Both the position numbers and the translations under genes were made by a program. From Exobasidium rhododendri (Eukaryota; Basidiomycota; Exobasidiomycetes; Exobasidiales; Exobasidiaceae), in the NCBI GenBank assembly GCA_026210745.1, contig CP110632.1, positions 1,921,001-1,985,000 of the forward strand: a stretch of DNA of 64,000 nt. The letters run 5' to 3'. Of the stretch, positions 13,056-24,392 are shown piece after piece. The notes under the pieces were generated by a model. The model had not been told where the DNA came from, did not search any database, and saw only the letters and a list, made by a program, of their open reading frames with translations. Position 1 is the stretch's first letter. Each line of letters opens with the position of its first letter.

Positions 13056-14628
13056 TCATGATGATTTCTTGGCACTGTCTCGTTCACTGCTCCCTCCTCC
13101 TGCTCGCTTCGTAGCATCCTCTTTGCTGTAACCACACCTCTCCCAATAACTTATCGCCTTTTGGAGTATTTGACTGTCCGTCTCGTCTTCCGAGTCAGAC
13201 GGCTCCAAATTCCTCCACAGATGCGGAGCTATCATTGGCTTCTTTGCTCCCTTTACAGCTAGTCTGATGAGACGGAAATGACAGTAGTAAGGATAGAGGG
13301 GGTCCACCTCGCATCGTGTTGTGAACTCACTGATCAGCTTTTCGATTGCCCTTGTTCGAGGAGTGTCCCTTGACTTTGACAAGAGTAGGACGAAGCTTTC
13401 GATTTCGCAGTTCTCTTTCCAGCAATCGGATGAGGTCCTTGTTCAAGACTGGCTCATCCTTGGACGTTCTCCAATTCTGTCGGCGCCAATTACGTTGCCA
13501 GAGATTGATGGCTGTAAAGGGAAGGTGGGCAAAGGACTTGTCAATTCAAATACCGAAGCGACACACACACACTTCGTCTCTCTCTCTCTCTCGTCTCGAC
13601 ACGCACCATTGATGCAGTACTGGCTGTCAGTGTAGATGATCAGCTGGGCATCCGCATCCGGACACAATTGGACTGCTCGAATGATGCCCATCAGCTCAGC
13701 TCGATTGTTCGTTTGCAGCTCGCCAGGCAACTTCTCGCTCTCGTTCTTCCCATAGAGGTCACTCTTTGGGTCATCGCTTTCTGGCCAATAGACGCCCCAG
13801 CCTGCTGAACCCAACAACTTCCCGTTATCGGACGCAGCTCCATCCGTATACGCTTCAATGATGCGGACTCTTTGATCTTCTCGCAAGACAAGTTCTTTAC
13901 TTGTGTCAGCCAGTACAGCCTTGGCGAGTGTATCGATGCGGTCACGTTTGGAGCCGGCAACTATCTTGTTCGCGTGTAAAGCCAGCGTTGAGGACGTTCC
14001 TCTGAGATTGTAGCCCTCCTTCGCTGGAAATGCATCACTCTCTGAGATGATGAATGGCGAGGCTGCAGTCCCATTACCTCGTCTGCCATCCTCTAGAGTA
14101 ATGTCGGGTCTGCACGACGAGCTCTTCGCAGTATCTTGATTTCTAGGCTTCTTCGCGATGCTCCTGTCCGCACTCGCTATGATCGTGTCAAGACTACGTT
14201 TCTTGCGCTTCTCGCTTCCCTCTTCTAATTCCGGCGAAGGCCTCTCCCACCATGGTAATTCCTTGCTTGGTCCGTCAGTGAGATTGTCTGTGACCTCCGC
14301 GATTCCCTCTGTTGCACCGTTTTGATCACCTTCTCCATCCTTTCTTCGATTGTTGTTGTCCTTCGCCGGTGTGCAAGTATACTTGACGTCACTATTAGTG
14401 CGAAGATACTCTTCAGCCGCTGGCAAGTCATTGAAGCTCTTGTATTTCGCTTTACTGAATCCCTTTACTTGAGCCTCGCATTGTGGCCTGTCGGTGGGAA
14501 GAGAGCGCGGCCGTCAACGTGAGAAATGACCTACAGAACAGAGACTTGCCTCCTCACCAGCTAGAATAAATGCCTACTTTGCGGCCCTGCGCTACCGCAT
14601 AGAATTGAGGACCTTTCTTCTTTCCCAT
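13056..14628 (-). CDS. RNH1: Ribonuclease H1
   Basis: Four exons (14628-14558, 14487-13607, 13511-13331, 13263-13056) give 446 residues. The N-terminus is the hybrid-binding (viroplasmin-like) domain: FYAVAQGRKVGIYSSW, then CEAQVKGFSKAKYKSF. A long low-complexity linker with KR-rich stretches (EKRKKRSLD, AKKPRNQD), possible nuclear signals, leads to the RNase H fold from about residue 236. The four catalytic acidic residues are visible: D239 (AYTDGAAS), E288 (NRAELM), D311 (IYTDSQY) and D377 (NRKADQ). The enzyme cuts RNA in RNA:DNA hybrids. The third exon restores the expected INLWQRNWRRQNW segment, which supports the GTGCGT donor at 13606. A Lys/Ser-rich 70-residue tail follows the domain. 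Confidence 0.93.
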
Positions 14629-15007
14629 GGATACTAGACTTCTTAGACCAAAGAGCGGTGACCACATCCATCGACTCGCAATCCAAGAAAAGAGACTAAG
14701 AAAAAATTTAAGCAGTCATGCGCAACCAACACAAATTGATATTCCTCCTACACACTTGCGAACATTTTGGCAGGGCGCCATTGGGTACGTCTAAATGTAG
14801 CAGGGTGGACCGAGCGCGCGGGCCTATCACACGTCCCAAGTCTAATTTTGGCATAGATTAGGAAAGGGAGGGGGTGGGGGGGGGGGGGGTCCAGGAGAAT
14901 TTTCGCTATCATCTACTCAAAGGGTCGTCAATGCAGCGCACAACGCCCATGTGAATGATCCCCTCTTCCTTGCCCTTCTTGCTACTTCGACCTAATACCT
15001 GCCCGTC
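14629..15007. other. Divergent intergenic region between RNase H1 and the hydrolase gene
   Basis: The short shared 5' flank holds a 14-base G run at 14876-14889 preceded by another G block, and a CT-rich leader before the hydrolase start. No gene was seen. Confidence 0.5.
14869..14889. repeat. Poly-G tract (G14 plus adjacent G block)
   Basis: Two adjoining G runs are broken by a single T. Such a tract is prone to sequencing and replication slippage, so its exact length is uncertain. It lies about 120 bases upstream of the hydrolase start codon. Confidence 0.85.
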
Positions 15008-17638
15008 ATGATCGACCATCTGCTGGGTCGGCCTTCGACGAGACTGAAGCGACTGCAGGTACTTTCAGTCCTTGCCTTCTGGGGTCTGATCCTCGGAAAA
15101 GGTCCACGAAAAGGACCTCGCGGGATTCCCTTCTTACGACGCTTCAATGACTATGCATCTCGCTTCTCCCCTTTTCAGATTTTGGTCTTTGCTCTCACCA
15201 GCATATACGCCATTCGACATCTGGACGCTCTTGGTGGATTTGGTGCGCCTGAACCTTTGGCCAGAATGTACTCGAGGAACTTTTATAGGACGACCTGGAT
15301 TGTGACTGCTTTGGATGCAGGTTTTGCAACGGCCATGCCTGTCAAGCCTCAGTGGGCTCGAGACATCGCTTCTATATTCTTTTCGCTCTACTACATAATC
15401 TATGCCAATGAGGCCGATGAAAAGTTGCGAAGATATAGAGCTTTCTGTACGGTGGAAATGATGAGAACGACATGGCACAAAACCACCAATCCCTACATCA
15501 GGGCATTTGGGTGGTTTCATCGGGCCACTCTGCCAGTGGCAAACTCAATCCTGCTTCCAAGGCCAAGTATTGGTGCACATAATGAGCGCCCCATACGAGC
15601 ATGGATCTTCTACTCAAAGACGGAGAGAGAACTCAGACTAGAGGATGAGTTGATCATTGACTTCTGTGGGGGAGGATTCGTATGCATGGACCCGAGGTAA
15701 GTTTATACCAACGGGGACATAATAGATGACATGCATCCCTGACTAGTCTGTATTTCCTCCAGACACCATGAAGAACGGCTGCGACAGGTTGCGAAAGAGA
15801 CGGGCAAGCCGGTACTGGCTATTGACTATTGCAAGGCACCAGAATACCCTTATCCCTATGCATTGGAAGAGTGTTACGATCTGTATCGAAGTCTCTTTCA
15901 GTCGGGCGGATCCATCATAGGCATGTCTGGCCTGCCTACTTTTCGAGTGCTACTTACAGGGGACAGCGCCGGCGGAAATCTGGCGGCGGGAGTGATGATC
16001 AAGATTCTCGAATATCCTCAGCCTCATATCAAATCAGCTTACGCAGCCAAAGCAGCCGGTGGACCAGGAAGTGCTCCTCCTGCCTTGCCTCGACCGATTG
16101 CGATTGTTCTCAATTATCCTTCTCTCAATTTTGCATTTACAAGCTGGATGAAGCCAGAATTCCTAAATGTTCTACGACAACAGAGCGAGGTGAATCTACG
16201 AGACATGAACGTCAGACATTCTCGACTCAAGAACGGTGGTAGCTCACTCAAGAATGAGAGCAAAGACACAGTCAGAAGGAAGCCGACTGCCAATAGAAGC
16301 TATGTCTCTTTGGCGGGTCATGCGGAGATGCACCTGGCCGAAAGAGCACGAATGGCAGATGCAGAACCAAGTTCACCTAATCACGACAAGGACGTCAATT
16401 GGCTTGGTTGGATCGAAGGGGATGGCGTCGAGCAGCAGCAATATCAGCAAGGACGTCTCACGAGAGCTGAACAAGAAGAAGCATCGGCGGCAAGAGCAAG
16501 AGCACAACAACAAAAGGTGTTGCAAGAAGCAACTGCAAAGATGGACCTGGAGCTTGGTGAAAAGCAAAAGAAATCGGCCATGGTCAACACACGCTTGACA
16601 ATGACCAGTATGGCTGGATACTTTCAAGACCGAATCCTGACACAGAGCATGATGAGGGCAATGGCTATCCTGTACATTGGCCCCAGGAGCCAGCCTGACT
16701 TTGACAATGACTACTACCTGTCCCCCATCGTCGCCCCTGCAAAGATTTTGGCAGAATTTCCTCCCATCCTTTTCACATGCGGTGAGAAAGATCCAATATG
16801 TGACGATACGGTCGTCATGGCGGGCAAGATTCGACAAGCAAAGCTAGCTCGTCAACATGAGATCAAACGAAAAGGAGCAAGATTCGGCGAACAGTTGAGA
16901 ATGTCCGGAAACACGACGCCGATGATGGAAGAAGAGTATGATGTGGATGATTGGGTTCAGATGCGCATCATAGAAGGATGGTCTCACGGGTACTTGCAGA
17001 TGTCATCCTTGATGCCCGAGGCCAAGAAAGTGATCTCGTTCTTGAGTAATTGGATGGCAGGCGCGTTTGACGACTACAACGACTCCACCCTACGACAAGA
17101 GCAAGAAAAGGAGCAGAGGAGGCGGAAGAACAATGCTAAAGCGATACCGACCATCACCTCACCTTCGCAATCGCGCAGCAATCCATTCGCCACGCCTAGT
17201 ACTAAAGATGCGGCAAAAGTGGCAGCCATATCCTCATCAGACGAGGAAGACGATGCACCACTCTCCTTTACACCCAAGGGAAGAAGATCGCCGTCGCTTC
17301 GCGGCAGTCCTCGCTTGAGCCCAGCAGCCACTTCTCCCGAAAAGGCCGCGATCGGTGCTGCAGCTGTCTTTTTCAAAGGCGACAAGAAGCGGAGACCTTC
17401 AAGTTTCAGTCTAGGTCAGGCGGAGCGACAGCAAGATGAAGATCACCTAGTCATACCTCCTGCTGCCATTTCTGCCAGAAGGAGGCGGTCGACGGAAGAA
17501 GCACAGCAAGCTCATCTGGTGAAGGAAAGTAAGCTTTTACAAAGAAGGAGGCAAGATGCAATGAGTTACATGGGAGGCGGAGGAGCGGAGAGCTTTGACT
17601 CCTCAGCTGTCCATGATAGCGACAGCGGAAGCGAGTAA
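15008..17638 (+). CDS. Alpha/beta-hydrolase of the hormone-sensitive-lipase type (lipid esterase)
   Basis: Exons 15008-15696 and 15763-17638 give 854 residues. The nucleophile elbow is GDSAGG (Ser about 298); the other triad members are probably Asp in CGEKDPICDD (about 571) and His in GWSHGYLQM (about 636). The oxyanion-hole segment reads DFCGGGFVCMDPRHH, where bacterial relatives have HGGG. Conserved IDYCKAPEYPYPYALEECYDLY places it with a fungal HSL-like branch. A roughly 200-residue charged, Gln-rich segment interrupts the fold between the elbow and the acid residue, and a 200-residue Ser/Arg-rich tail follows the fold. The N-terminal 200 residues have hydrophobic stretches (FQILVFALTSIYAI, IFFSLYYIIYA) that suggest membrane or lipid-droplet association. 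Likely substrates are acylglycerols or steryl esters, which is inference. Confidence 0.85.
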
Positions 17639-20590
17639 AAGCTGTCCCTTTTACCCTTGTAGAAAGCACACACGCACACCCACACACCCAAACCCACATC
17701 CACACACGTACTACATCGCATTACATAGAACAGATCTCAGTGTAGACAGTGTTGTAGAAATAGCAAAATCGGAGAGAATAGAGCATATTAGTAGATGAAT
17801 CGACACCCGTATAGTGTGACTGAGATGATTCTTGTGCGTCTTTCTGCGGATTATGTAATTGGAGGCAACGGGCACTATTTTCTATCGCCATGATTGTGAC
17901 GCTAGAGAAGTGCAATGTGACTATGAAAAGACGGGGGTGCTAACCATCTTAACCTCAATTCTCGATCACTCCTTCTCTTGTGACAAATCGTATAGAAGCG
18001 AGGAGACTTCGCAGCGGCAAATTTTAATTGTGGGCACACTGCATATTACACAGGAGACACGACGCGTGTTTAGGCGTGAGACATGAATAATATTTGTGAC
18101 ACAAAAGCTCACCTCTTCCGCGTTCAAATTGGGGTGCAGAGTCTAGAGAAGGCAGCAGAGCATCTCATTGTGTGCAGATAAAGATGGTCTCACTGTCCTC
18201 CCCTCTTCATGCACCTATTGCTGAGGCTTTGCATGCTGTGAAGGGGATCGCACGCATCGAAGGATAAATGAAAGTGCGGATGGAATTGCTTAGCCCGTCC
18301 GTATGTTTGTGGCGGTATACCTGACTAAGAAAGTGATTGCATCGTGGGAAAACCCCGTTCGAATCGCGAATCGCGGTGCCTGAATTCGAAAAGCGCAGAC
18401 GTGGCTGGGAGGAGAGGAAAACAAAAAGGCTTCATGTCAACTTTTGGAAGTCGAGTACAGCCCTCTATCGATGAGACGAGAGAGGGTAAGCAATGATATG
18501 ATTGAACCTTATTGTACCTCTCCCTCTCCACTGGAAGTGCTTTTGCGGACCCGATGTGGACGTATAAGAGAGAGAGAGAGAAAAGAGAGGACATGCCCGC
18601 GTCTGTGATCAAGGGTTGAAGCTAATTGATAGATAAGTCGAGCCTGCATGAAGGCGCGTCTCTCGACATATCGGATATGAAAAGCATAGCTAGGGATTTT
18701 GAAGCCTTCACGTATCTTAGCGTTCTTTTTGGACCCCTGGTATGACTGCAATATTATATGGTAACAGAATGAGGAATAGCAAATGTACCCAGCACTGCAT
18801 TAATCGAAGGGTCCTTAAGACGGGTGACGGGTACTAGCGCGCATGGGGTCCTTGAGAATGCGATCACATTTCCTTACTAAAAATATACGCCCGGACCTGC
18901 GGAGCTTACGACATCTGCGTCTATGGTTGTGTATGCCCTCTGCGACCACACATGAAGAAGAAGGACAGGCTCGCAGTATGCCGAGTTGGACACTGCGCTG
19001 CAGTACCGATCTCAGTGCTTTTTTAATGCTCTAGTGCAGGATACTCTCTATATCAGCCCGCCAATCTTGCGCGACTGCAGCTTGATAGACAGCCTTGGCG
19101 CCTGTTCATGTACTGTAAAGGGGCGCCCCCCTCATCTTCCCCCTTCTAATTATTCATCTTCCCCCTTCTGAATTGGACAATAGTGATCACATTCACACAG
19201 GCCCTGAGAAGTATCAGACGCATTTCCTTTCGAGCGGCATTTCTCGCCAAAGTATAATTCTACACCACATTGTAGTACTGTACTGCACTTCCAACATCGT
19301 GTCTGCTTCTGCTCCTCAGCTAGCACCTGCCTGACCATTGATTGCTCCTCTTGTTCACACGCTTGGTCTTCTCCATTGTTCGAGACCGTGCTGATCCCGA
19401 TCCCGGCCAAGTCTCCGGCTCTTGCTGCGATCGCCAATCGACATTCGAGACTCCCCTGCCTGATCCCGGCCAGACTTTATCCTTCAACAATTCCAGTGAG
19501 TGGCAACTAATTACGCTTCGTGCCTTGTTCTCTCTCTCGATGCGATTTCACCGAGGCCCAACGATGCAGAGCAAGGATACCGGGAGGCGGAGAAAGAGTT
19601 GTTTCACAAAATATTCTATCGTACGGGGTCGGGCGGCTGGTCGGATGCACGAATAAAGAGAAAAGAGAAATGGCAGCGCGCATCGAAGTTTATTGCATTC
19701 CCCAATTTCTCGATTCGCGATAGCCTTCTTAGTGAGGGAAATTTAGCTTTTTAGAGTTCTTGTCTGCGAACGCATTTCTAATCATGTCGCCGTTGGCTAT
19801 TTAATCTCTCCACTTCAACGACCGCGATCGAATACAATCGGAGGACAATGGGAAAAAAGGAAAAAAAAGAGGAGGCGTAAAAAATGGAAAAAAATAATTA
19901 CTATTTTTAAGCTTTCTATCTGCTTTGTCCCCCCCCCCTCCCCCTCCGTTCTATTTTCCACGATCGCACACACCCCCTTTCTTCCAAAAGCGAAACTTGC
20001 ATAGCAGAGGTCTTTGCATGCCTCGTTATCGCTACGAGGAATCATTTCAATCTTATCCTTTTCTATTTGGTCTGCTTATCCTGTCCTTGGTGGCCGCACT
20101 CTCGGATCTGTAGACCCCTCGTTGAAGAGATTAGAGCGGCGTTTGAAAAGTCGTAGAGGGGGGGGGGGGAGAAAGGAGCAAGGAAAAAGACAAGCAGGAG
20201 GAAAAGGGCAACACATTAGCCCGTTGACGTGATGTGGCATGAGCTCTGGCCATCGCGCGTTTGAAGCCCGAACTTTCGCAGACCACAGCTTTAGCTGCCA
20301 TCTCCTTTTCATCGTTCAAATCTTGTTTTCTCTTTTCTCGTGCACGCTGACTTTAGGCTCCTATCCCTCTCTCTCTCTCCTTTTCCCATTCCCTCCTTTT
20401 CCCCACGCTCTCCTATCTCACCATCTCTTCACCAATTCCATCCTCTTCATCTCGACTCCTGACAGACCAAGAAGAGATCTTTGCCTAGGAACACAGTGCG
20501 CTCCATTCTGGCATCATTGCCTGTTCTCCTTCTCTCCGAGTCGTGCTGTCAGCATTTTAGCCATCACCGACTCGCATACACTCGTTCACG
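17639..20590. other. Long intergenic region without a recognisable gene
   Basis: Nearly 3 kb separates the hydrolase stop from the PASK-like kinase start. It begins with a CA-rich 3' flank (17665-17706). A 16-base direct repeat, TCATCTTCCCCCTTCT, occurs at 19132-19147 and 19154-19169. There is a C run near 19929-19937, a 12-base G run at 20158-20169, and a long CT-rich tract before the kinase. Reading frames here are short and show no family motif. The region may hold a long kinase promoter and leader or an undetected noncoding RNA; I have no positive evidence for either. Confidence 0.5.
20320..20480 (+). promoter_or_regulatory. CT-rich promoter/leader tract of the PASK-like kinase gene
   Basis: About 160 bases dominated by C and T lie 110-270 bases before the kinase start codon. 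Pyrimidine-rich tracts of this kind commonly mark the core promoter or transcription start region in filamentous fungi. No TATA box is evident, so the start site cannot be placed precisely. Confidence 0.4.
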
Positions 20591-23230
20591 ATGCAGGCCC
20601 AACAAATGTCACACGTCAATGACAATACAACAGAAGAAGACATCCTCATGCATATACCGTTTCCCATGCAAAGCACTTTCGACAAGCAATGCGGACGCAA
20701 AGCTCTGCTCCGTAACATCATCCATGGCGACAATTCGGAAGATTGGAGCATGGATGTAGACGACGAGGAGGAAGGAAATGCAGAGCTTGATTCGAATCAG
20801 CAGCATAGGATAGTCCGCGGGGGCGAGGGGATGGTTTCACATGACTCGAATGGATCTATTGACTCTACGTCCTCAACATCTTCCACGCAAGAAATCGAGC
20901 CTGAATTGTCACGATCGTTTGGGTCCACAAGAAGCTTTGACCTTCAGACACCCATAAAACCCTTCTTGTCAGGCCAGACGAATGATGCGCTTCATCGACA
21001 TGCACAAACTAAGTCTTTCAAATCTTCTACTGGCTTCGAACGCCAGACTTCACTGCCTCAAAGCTCCACTCCTTTGGCGCTGCCAAACACTACACCTCAA
21101 CCGCTTTCATCCTCTCTGCTCGACCTTAATAATCGAACCCAGAGTCAACAACGGTACGACTTGGCTGGGTCTTTAGGAATTAAGAAGAATATGCAGATTG
21201 GGGGGACTGCAGCTAGTGCCATTCGATCTGGTAAGCCAGCACCTCCTGGCCTGGCCGGTCGGCTCAAGATTCAGCTTCCTTCCTCCTCCTTTCTCGCGGC
21301 CAATGGACCTCAGACTCCCGGTGGCCACCTTGCTATTGGAGCTAGAGACGGGGCTGCCGATGGAGGACCACCTCTCAGTCCCTTTGAACCACCAACTCCA
21401 CTGCTGGGACCAATCGACTCCCCCTTTCACCCTTCAGAAACTGTAGCCACACCATCCTCTTCATCCTCGACGCCTAGCATGCGACCAAAGTTGCAACAAC
21501 GTCACACCCTTACCTCGCTTCGGCATGATTCAGCAAGTGTACTGGTCATGTCTCCTATTACTTCACAATTTGCGGCTGTCAGCATGAGGAAGAAGAGCTC
21601 TTCGAAAGGCTCCACCACGTTAGAACCGAGCACGGCTCAACGAAGTGACACGCTTGAGTCTGCCTCAACCACACCTACATCACCTTCCAACAGCGCTTAC
21701 TCACCCAGCAATGGGGCCAAGAATCTGCCGACTGAATTGGACATCCCTTCACTTGCCACGCCAGAACGAAGGACTAGTGCCAGTAGCATCGCAAGCAATT
21801 CTTCCTTGACGAAGAAGAGAAGCGACGTTGTTCGATCTTCTGTCTCCTCCAACAGAACGAAATCCGCCAAGACAGTCAATAAAATCTCACCCTACCCACT
21901 CTCCTCTCGCGATGAAGCATCACCATCAAAGACGGCGGTAAATACAACGCCCACGTCCGCGCTCTTGAGAGATGTTGTGAAGCCACCGATGGTTGCTCCC
22001 AGCATGGAAAAGTCCATTTCTGAACCAGTCCCCACTACAGTCTCTGCAAAGCATCTTGCTCACCGTACTCTGCATCCCGTGTTTAGTGCAACATACACAC
22101 TGGGTGACGAACTGGGAAGTGGAGGATTTGGATTCGTTGTCAGTGCTACGAGAGATCGAGACGGTATGCCGGTTGCGGTAAAGTTCATCTTCAAGGACAA
22201 AGTACCAAGTCACGGTTGGGTTCGCGATGAGGAATTCGGAGCAATTCCTATGGAAGCTTTTGTCCTCAAGGTCGTCGACAGCCCCTTTGTAGTGAAGTTT
22301 GTCGATCTCTTTGATGACGATCGATTCTTTTACCTGGTCATGGAACATCACGGTAGCCCCTGGAGGGCGCCAAACGAAGAGGGGCAACAGAAGAAAGGAG
22401 GACCAGCGGGCAGGGAGGAAGACGTCGTAGAGGCAGATTCTTCAGACTCGAATTACAACGCACCAAAGTCAAACATTATGATGCCTTCCAAAACGCAGCC
22501 AAGTGCTCTGTACGTCGCCTCGCCCACCTTTGCTGTCTTCCCACCGGAGAATGACCTTGGTGCCAGTAAAAGTCTTCCTACACAGGTCAGTCCAAAGGCG
22601 AGCAAGTCGACTGGACTGCAGCCTGTCCGACCTGTTGCAATGGCAAGGACTTCCTCGTGCGACCTCTTCGAATGCATTGAACAGCATTCCAAGCTGAGTG
22701 AAGACAAGGCAAGATGGGTGTTTGCGCAAATCGTGGAAGCGGTCTACTACCTTGACAAGAGAGGCATCTGTCACCGTGATATCAAGGATGAGAATTGCGT
22801 CGTCGATAGCGAATTCAATGTCAAATTGATCGACTTTGGTTCGTCTGTCATTACAGATCCAAGGCGACCGACACCGTACTTCAATCGATTCTTTGGCACG
22901 ATGACGTTTGCGTCCAGTGAAATCTTGCAAGGAAAGCAATATCGTGCACCACATGCCGAAATCTGGAGTCTGGGGGTCTTGTTGAGCATCCTGCTGAGCG
23001 GTGAATGCCCCTTTGTTGATCCAGCGGCTGCTATGAAGGGCAAGATCTCGAGAAACAGCAGCCTATGGAGTAGCGATGCTCTGGACCTGCTCATGGCTTG
23101 CTTGGTCGTCAACCCAGATAAACGAGCTACGATTGAGCAGATTCGGAATCATCCTTGGGTGGCAAAAGCGTGGCTGCAACATGATCGAAAACGTCCAAAC
23201 GACACCTTCTCCTTTGCCAGACCATTGTAG
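20591..23230 (+). CDS. PAS-kinase-like serine/threonine protein kinase
   Basis: This intronless gene of 879 codons has a Ser/Thr-rich N-terminal half with no PAS domain that I can recognise, and a kinase domain from about residue 502. Key motifs are GSGGFGFV (glycine loop), AVKFIFK (ATP lysine), CHRDIKDENCV (catalytic loop, about 726), IDFGSS (about 747) and ASSE in place of APE. HRDIKDEN, KLIDFGS and PHAEIWSLGVLLSILLSGECPF fit the PASK/Psk branch of the CAMK group, which links nutrient status to glycogen and protein synthesis in yeast. The hinge is split: MEHHGS and DLFECIEQH, adjacent in PASK, are separated by about 105 polar residues. Start is the first ATG after a CT-rich leader. Catalytic residues are present, so it is probably active. 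Confidence 0.85.
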   Translation: MQAQQMSHVNDNTTEEDILMHIPFPMQSTFDKQCGRKALLRNIIHGDNSEDWSMDVDDEEEGNAELDSNQQHRIVRGGEGMVSHDSNGSIDSTSSTSSTQEIEPELSRSFGSTRSFDLQTPIKPFLSGQTNDALHRHAQTKSFKSSTGFERQTSLPQSSTPLALPNTTPQPLSSSLLDLNNRTQSQQRYDLAGSLGIKKNMQIGGTAASAIRSGKPAPPGLAGRLKIQLPSSSFLAANGPQTPGGHLAIGARDGAADGGPPLSPFEPPTPLLGPIDSPFHPSETVATPSSSSSTPSMRPKLQQRHTLTSLRHDSASVLVMSPITSQFAAVSMRKKSSSKGSTTLEPSTAQRSDTLESASTTPTSPSNSAYSPSNGAKNLPTELDIPSLATPERRTSASSIASNSSLTKKRSDVVRSSVSSNRTKSAKTVNKISPYPLSSRDEASPSKTAVNTTPTSALLRDVVKPPMVAPSMEKSISEPVPTTVSAKHLAHRTLHPVFSATYTLGDELGSGGFGFVVSATRDRDGMPVAVKFIFKDKVPSHGWVRDEEFGAIPMEAFVLKVVDSPFVVKFVDLFDDDRFFYLVMEHHGSPWRAPNEEGQQKKGGPAGREEDVVEADSSDSNYNAPKSNIMMPSKTQPSALYVASPTFAVFPPENDLGASKSLPTQVSPKASKSTGLQPVRPVAMARTSSCDLFECIEQHSKLSEDKARWVFAQIVEAVYYLDKRGICHRDIKDENCVVDSEFNVKLIDFGSSVITDPRRPTPYFNRFFGTMTFASSEILQGKQYRAPHAEIWSLGVLLSILLSGECPFVDPAAAMKGKISRNSSLWSSDALDLLMACLVVNPDKRATIEQIRNHPWVAKAWLQHDRKRPNDTFSFARPL

Positions 23231-23766
23231 CCGCCACCTTTCTGGATAATTCGCCCCGCTCAGCATGTTTCTTATCTTACGACCACCTTTAACGATCTTT
23301 CCAATTGCGGAAAACCAAGAATACCCACTCATCGTCTCGTTCATTCTGTTCGTCTCAACGTCTCGTTCCACCATCTCTGTAATTGCATAGCAGGACTACA
23401 CCTCAAACATCCTTTCTCTCTCGCATGTCCTTTTTCTCACGCATCTTTTCTCTCACACGGCTCTTCTCTCCTCTCATCCCTCTCCCCGCCTTCTCCTCTC
23501 GTTTTAGTGATGTGAAACCTGAACACTCCTCTTACGCCACTACCTCTCCCTCTAGCATAGTCATTCCCTCTCATCAATTTCGATGCCACACAAATACGTA
23601 ATCTTTGAGATCATGTCTGCTTCTTCGTCTGTTTGTGAGAAGGTCGATATAGGGAGGTACATACATGGTACTGCAGTGCTGAAGTCAAAGTGATTGAGCG
23701 AGAGAGAGGGAAAGGGGAACTTGGCTGGTCGACTGGGCGGTATTAATCGCCACGTGAGGGCAGATC

Positions 23767-23797
23767 TACCATGCCGGATCACTATTAAATACACGTG
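23767..23797 (+). repeat. Left copy of an exact 31-bp inverted repeat
   Basis: This starts TACCATGCCGGATCAC and ends TAAATACACGTG. Its reverse complement occurs without mismatch at 25162-25192, and similarity stops sharply at both ends. It contains a CACGTG E-box at its inner end and an AT-rich TATTTAATA-type core on the opposite strand. A second CACGTG sits at 23751. It lies 537 bases after the kinase stop codon. Confidence 0.9.
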
Positions 23798-24344
23798 ATC
23801 CCGGGAACGTGAACGACGCCCGATTGACGCTCTCCTGGCCCCTTTTTGAGCCATTTTTGTACATAGATGAGTATAATAGCATGCATTCTAACCACACCCG
23901 AGAGATTGAGAGATGAAATGCATTTTATGAGGTACTTGTCCTATGATCGAAGTTGTTCTGTCTGTGTCAGAATCGCGTGAAAAGTGACCACTATTGAATA
24001 CACCAAACGCCATCATTTTTTAAAAATTTTGCACCATGGTATGAGCGGTATCTTGTTTTGTAGCATACTCTAATTAATAATATACAAATTTAAAAGCAGA
24101 AAACGATACAGAAGATAGTAATGAACAACTCCTACTAGGTACAAAATTGCTTTTGGGTGTGTCAAGCCCAGAATCATGCTGATCGGGTACACCATTGAAA
24201 ATGAACCTGAAAAGCTTTAAAGGCCGTTTACTCGTCAGCATGATTAATAATTGGTCATTTTTAAGCATTGAATTGTTTTTCCTACTAATTTCGGACATAA
24301 TTGTAGAGTATGAACTCAATACGACGTCTATCAGATAAGATAGC

Positions 24345-24392
24345 AAAATTGGGTCATTTAGGACCGTGAAATTGCCATAATGACCCAAATTT
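24345..24392. repeat. Imperfect hairpin in the AT-rich core
   Basis: Two arms of 13 bases with the core TGGGTCAT / ATGACCCA pair with a single mismatch around a loop of about 22 bases. Related TGGTCATTT and GGGTCAATT words recur nearby. A structural or binding-site role is possible but unproven. Confidence 0.5.

Noticed and set aside
18345-18385. GTTCGAATC, identical to a tRNA B-box, inside a CG-rich stretch
   Set aside because: The flanking bases cannot form the T-stem, there is no A-box at the right distance upstream, and no acceptor stem.
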